Assembly (NCBI GenBank): GCA_019416265.1 | Contig: DXXQ01000132.1 | Span: 1 to 25,137 of the forward strand | Direction of reading: 5' to 3' | Origin: Clostridiales bacterium | GTDB taxonomy: Bacteria > Bacillota > Clostridia > Lachnospirales > Lachnospiraceae | DNA length: 25,137 nt | Shown here: positions 22,918-25,137 of the stretch, piece after piece | How positions within the stretch are numbered: the first letter of the stretch is position 1 | Layout: each line of letters begins with the position of its first letter | The notes under the pieces: generated by a model | Seen by the model: only the letters and a program-made list of their open reading frames with translations | The model's database searches: none | Told to the model about the DNA's origin: nothing | Made by a program: the position numbers and the translations under genes

Positions 22918-24990
22918 CTACTTATTTTTTTTCCGAAAACCACAAGAGGTTCTGCAAATGATCGGGTCAAAAATCATGAACATTGCCGGAAGTACCAGCA
23001 GAACTACCAGCGTACTGATCACAGCTCCCCGGGAAAGGAGATTTGTAATACCGCTGATCATATCTACCTTTGAGTACAGACCGACGCCAAAGGTTGCTGC
23101 AAAGAAGCTGCATCCGCTGATGATGATTGATTTCATGGAGGTGCGATGTGCAATGGAGATGGCTTCTTTCTTTGATTTTCCAAGACCTCTTTCTTTCTGG
23201 TATCTGCTTGTCATAAGGATCGCGTAATCCACTGTGGCGCCAAGCTGAATCGTTCCGATTACAACACCGGCTACAAAGACAAGGGTCGTTCCCTGATAAT
23301 AAGGAATCGCCATATTCACGCAGATGGCAAATTCAATAACTGCCACCAGAATGATCGGCAGGGAAATCGATTTAAACACTATCATAATAATGATAAAAAT
23401 AGCTGCTACGGAAATGATATTTACATTTCTGAAATCCACATCTGTGACATCGGCAAGGTCTTTTGTCAGAGGCGCTTCTCCGATCACCATGGAATCCGGA
23501 CTGTATTTCTTTACGATTTTCTGGATTTCCGAAATCTGATCGTTTACCTCGTCTGTTGCAGTTTCATATTTGGAGCAGATAAACTGCAGCTCGTATTTAT
23601 CGCTTCTTAGCATCTTTTTGACATCCTTAGGGATCATGGAATCCGGTAAAGCCGGACCTACAAAGGAATCCATTCCCAATGCCCAGCGGACTCCGTCAAC
23701 CTTCTTCAGTTCCTCCAGCATCTCGCTTTTTTCCTTTGCTTCCAGACCGTTTTCCAGAAGAACCATATGTATATTACTCATGTCAAAGGTATCTTTTAAT
23801 TTTGCATTTGCCACGTTGCTGTCCAGGTCAGCCGGAAGAGATTTATCAATGTTGTAATAAACTTCTGTATGATTGTTTCCGTAAATTGCCGGATATAAAA
23901 GTACAAGGAAGAGTACCAGCCAAACTTTATAATGCTTTGTGATAAACGCAGATGCTTTTGAGAAATCCGGAAGCAGCGCTTTATGTTTTGTTTTTTCAAT
24001 CGCCTTATCAAAGATCAGGATCATGGACGGAAGAAGTGTTACACAGCAGAGTACGCCGATGACAACGCCCTTTGCCATAACAATTCCCATATCTTTTCCA
24101 AGGGTGAAGCTCATAAAGCACAGGGCGATAAATCCTGCAACAGTGGTGACGGAGCTTCCGACTACTGATTTAAAGGTATTGGATATGGCGTGTGCCATGG
24201 CCCGTTCTTTTTCTCCCGGAAATCTTCCTTTATTTTCCTCGTAGCAGTTTACCAGGAAAATCGAATAATCCATGGTAACACCAAGCTGAAGTACAGCAGT
24301 CAGGGCCTTTGTAATATATGAAATTTCACCCAGGAAAACATTGCTTCCCAGATTGTAAAGGACTGCCATTCCTATACTTAAAAGGAAAAGTACCGGAACC
24401 ACAAGAGAATCCATAGCCAGAATCAGAACCACCAGGGAAAGACCTGCGGCAATTACAACATATGCCGGCATTTCTTTGATGGCAAGACTTTTGATATCTG
24501 TAATAATTCCTGTCATACCACTGAGGAAACAGCGGTTCGCCGTGATTTTACGAAGTTCTGTGAGAGCCTCCATCGATTCGTCGGAAGAGGTTGTGTTATC
24601 AAACAGAGCGATCATCATTGTGGCGTCACCTTTGAAGAAGGCCTCCCTCAGGTCCTTTGGAAGCATTTCCACAGGTACGCTCAGATCCATAATGTCGTCA
24701 TACCAGAGAACATCTTTCACATGGTCTACAGCTTCAATTTCGTCCTTCAATGCAGCTGCATCCTTTAGTTCCATATCTTCCACTACAACCATGGAAAAGG
24801 CTCCCATACCAAATTCATCTACAAGGATATCCTGGCCCTTTACAGTTTCCAGATTATCCGGCAGATAACTCAAGATGTCGTAGTTGATCCTGGTTGCCGC
24901 CATTCCCATACAGGAGGGAATGATCAGCAGCAGTCCGATAAAAAGGATCAGCTTCTTATGCTTTGCAATCCATTTTCCTGTCTTAATCAT
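22918..24990 (-). CDS. MMPL/RND-family exporter
   Basis: 690-residue transporter built as two similar halves. The first has TM1 at 13-31, an extracytoplasmic porter loop (35-170) and five further TM segments (about 174-328). The second has TM7 at 355-371, a loop (375-520) and five TM segments (about 525-675). Each half carries the RND/MmpL proton-relay motif in its fourth TM region: GVTMDYSIF (237-245) and GATVDYAIL (584-592), giving the Asp-Tyr pairs Asp241/Tyr242 and Asp588/Tyr589 as in mycobacterial MmpL3. These transporters move lipids or hydrophobic compounds, driven by protons. The substrate is unknown. The gene lies behind a triple-operator promoter and is probably controlled by a divergent regulator just outside the window. 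Confidence 0.93.
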   Translation of the reverse strand: MIKTGKWIAKHKKLILFIGLLLIIPSCMGMAATRINYDILSYLPDNLETVKGQDILVDEFGMGAFSMVVVEDMELKDAAALKDEIEAVDHVKDVLWYDDIMDLSVPVEMLPKDLREAFFKGDATMMIALFDNTTSSDESMEALTELRKITANRCFLSGMTGIITDIKSLAIKEMPAYVVIAAGLSLVVLILAMDSLVVPVLFLLSIGMAVLYNLGSNVFLGEISYITKALTAVLQLGVTMDYSIFLVNCYEENKGRFPGEKERAMAHAISNTFKSVVGSSVTTVAGFIALCFMSFTLGKDMGIVMAKGVVIGVLCCVTLLPSMILIFDKAIEKTKHKALLPDFSKASAFITKHYKVWLVLFLVLLYPAIYGNNHTEVYYNIDKSLPADLDSNVANAKLKDTFDMSNIHMVLLENGLEAKEKSEMLEELKKVDGVRWALGMDSFVGPALPDSMIPKDVKKMLRSDKYELQFICSKYETATDEVNDQISEIQKIVKKYSPDSMVIGEAPLTKDLADVTDVDFRNVNIISVAAIFIIIMIVFKSISLPIILVAVIEFAICVNMAIPYYQGTTLVFVAGVVIGTIQLGATVDYAILMTSRYQKERGLGKSKKEAISIAHRTSMKSIIISGCSFFAATFGVGLYSKVDMISGITNLLSRGAVISTLVVLLVLPAMFMIFDPIICRTSCGFRKKNK

Positions 24991-25022
24991 AATTTTCCCA
25001 TCTTTCTTTTTTCTTTTATTAA

Positions 25023-25035
25023 TGACTGTTAGTCA
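25023..25035. promoter_or_regulatory. Operator 1, palindrome TGACT-N3-AGTCA
   Basis: Palindrome TGACT-GTT-AGTCA, extended by AA and TT to 7-base arms. It lies just downstream of the predicted transcription start of the MMPL operon (about 25046). Confidence 0.8.
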
Positions 25036-25052
25036 TTTATATTGTATGGAGA

Positions 25053-25081
25053 GTTATACATCAAAAATGACTATTAGTCAA
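25053..25081 (-). promoter_or_regulatory. Promoter of the MMPL operon
   Basis: On the minus strand: -35 TTGACT at 25081-25076, a 17-base spacer, and -10 TATAAC at 25058-25053. The -35 is part of operator 2, so a bound repressor would exclude RNA polymerase. Confidence 0.85.
25068..25080. promoter_or_regulatory. Operator 2, palindrome TGACT-N3-AGTCA
   Basis: Palindrome TGACT-ATT-AGTCA, 45 bases from operator 1. It overlaps the -35 box and part of the spacer of the MMPL promoter. Confidence 0.8.
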
Positions 25082-25115
25082 TCTCTTTTCGTCATTTCAC
25101 AAAAAATTAACATAT

Positions 25116-25128
25116 TGACTTATAGTCA
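25116..25128. promoter_or_regulatory. Operator 3, palindrome TGACT-N3-AGTCA
   Basis: Palindrome TGACT-TAT-AGTCA, 48 bases from operator 2. On the plus strand TTGACT at 25115-25120 could be the -35 of a divergent promoter whose -10 would begin just past the window end, as expected for an autoregulated TetR-type gene. That gene is not visible here. Confidence 0.75.
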
Positions 25129-25137
25129 GTTTTATAT

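Overview
The window looks like chromosomal DNA of a low-to-moderate GC Firmicute, most likely Lachnospiraceae (Blautia/Ruminococcus/Dorea-like). The evidence is a CIRCE-controlled hrcA-grpE-dnaK-dnaJ operon, strong AGGAGG-type ribosome sites, sigma-A promoters with 17-base spacers, a Gram-positive type LexA box at uvrB, and a rhodanese-less ThiI next to a NifS-type cysteine desulfurase. This placement is inferred from protein features and gene order; no database was searched. Every gene is on the minus strand except one small HPr-like gene at the left edge.

Layout, read along the minus strand from right to left. (1) 25137-20360: a promoter region with three copies of one palindromic operator, then an MMPL/RND exporter and a large secreted heptad-repeat protein, closed by a strong terminator. 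(2) 20246-18149: uvrB with a LexA-like box and its own promoter. (3) 18106-10421: six tightly packed genes behind a good sigma-A promoter: a VTC-type polyphosphate polymerase domain protein, a DUF4956 membrane protein, a CotH-kinase protein, an anchored glycosidase-like protein, a membrane HEAT-repeat protein and a processive-type family 2 glycosyltransferase. (4) 10382-5329: the heat-shock operon with promoter, CIRCE operator and a strong terminator. (5) 5305-425: PAP2-family membrane phosphatase, prmA, rsmE, cysteine desulfurase and thiI, spaced like an operon. (6) 103-339 on the plus strand: an HPr-like protein without the phosphorylatable histidine, followed by two hairpins with T-tracts.

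The housekeeping parts cover protein folding, ribosome modification (PrmA on L11, RsmE on 16S rRNA), tRNA thiolation (cysteine desulfurase plus ThiI) and excision repair. The block most likely to be under-described is the six-gene set at 18106-10421. It combines a membrane sugar-polymer synthase, an extracytoplasmic glycosidase-like enzyme, an extracytoplasmic CotH kinase and a VTC/DUF4956 pair. I infer a cell-surface polymer system with a phosphorylation or polyphosphate component; the sequence does not show the product.

No tRNA, rRNA, CRISPR array, insertion sequence or attachment site was seen. No gene-free stretch exceeds 300 bases; the longest are 20174-20359 (ends 20132-20359 if the shorter uvrB start is used) and 24991-25137, both described below.
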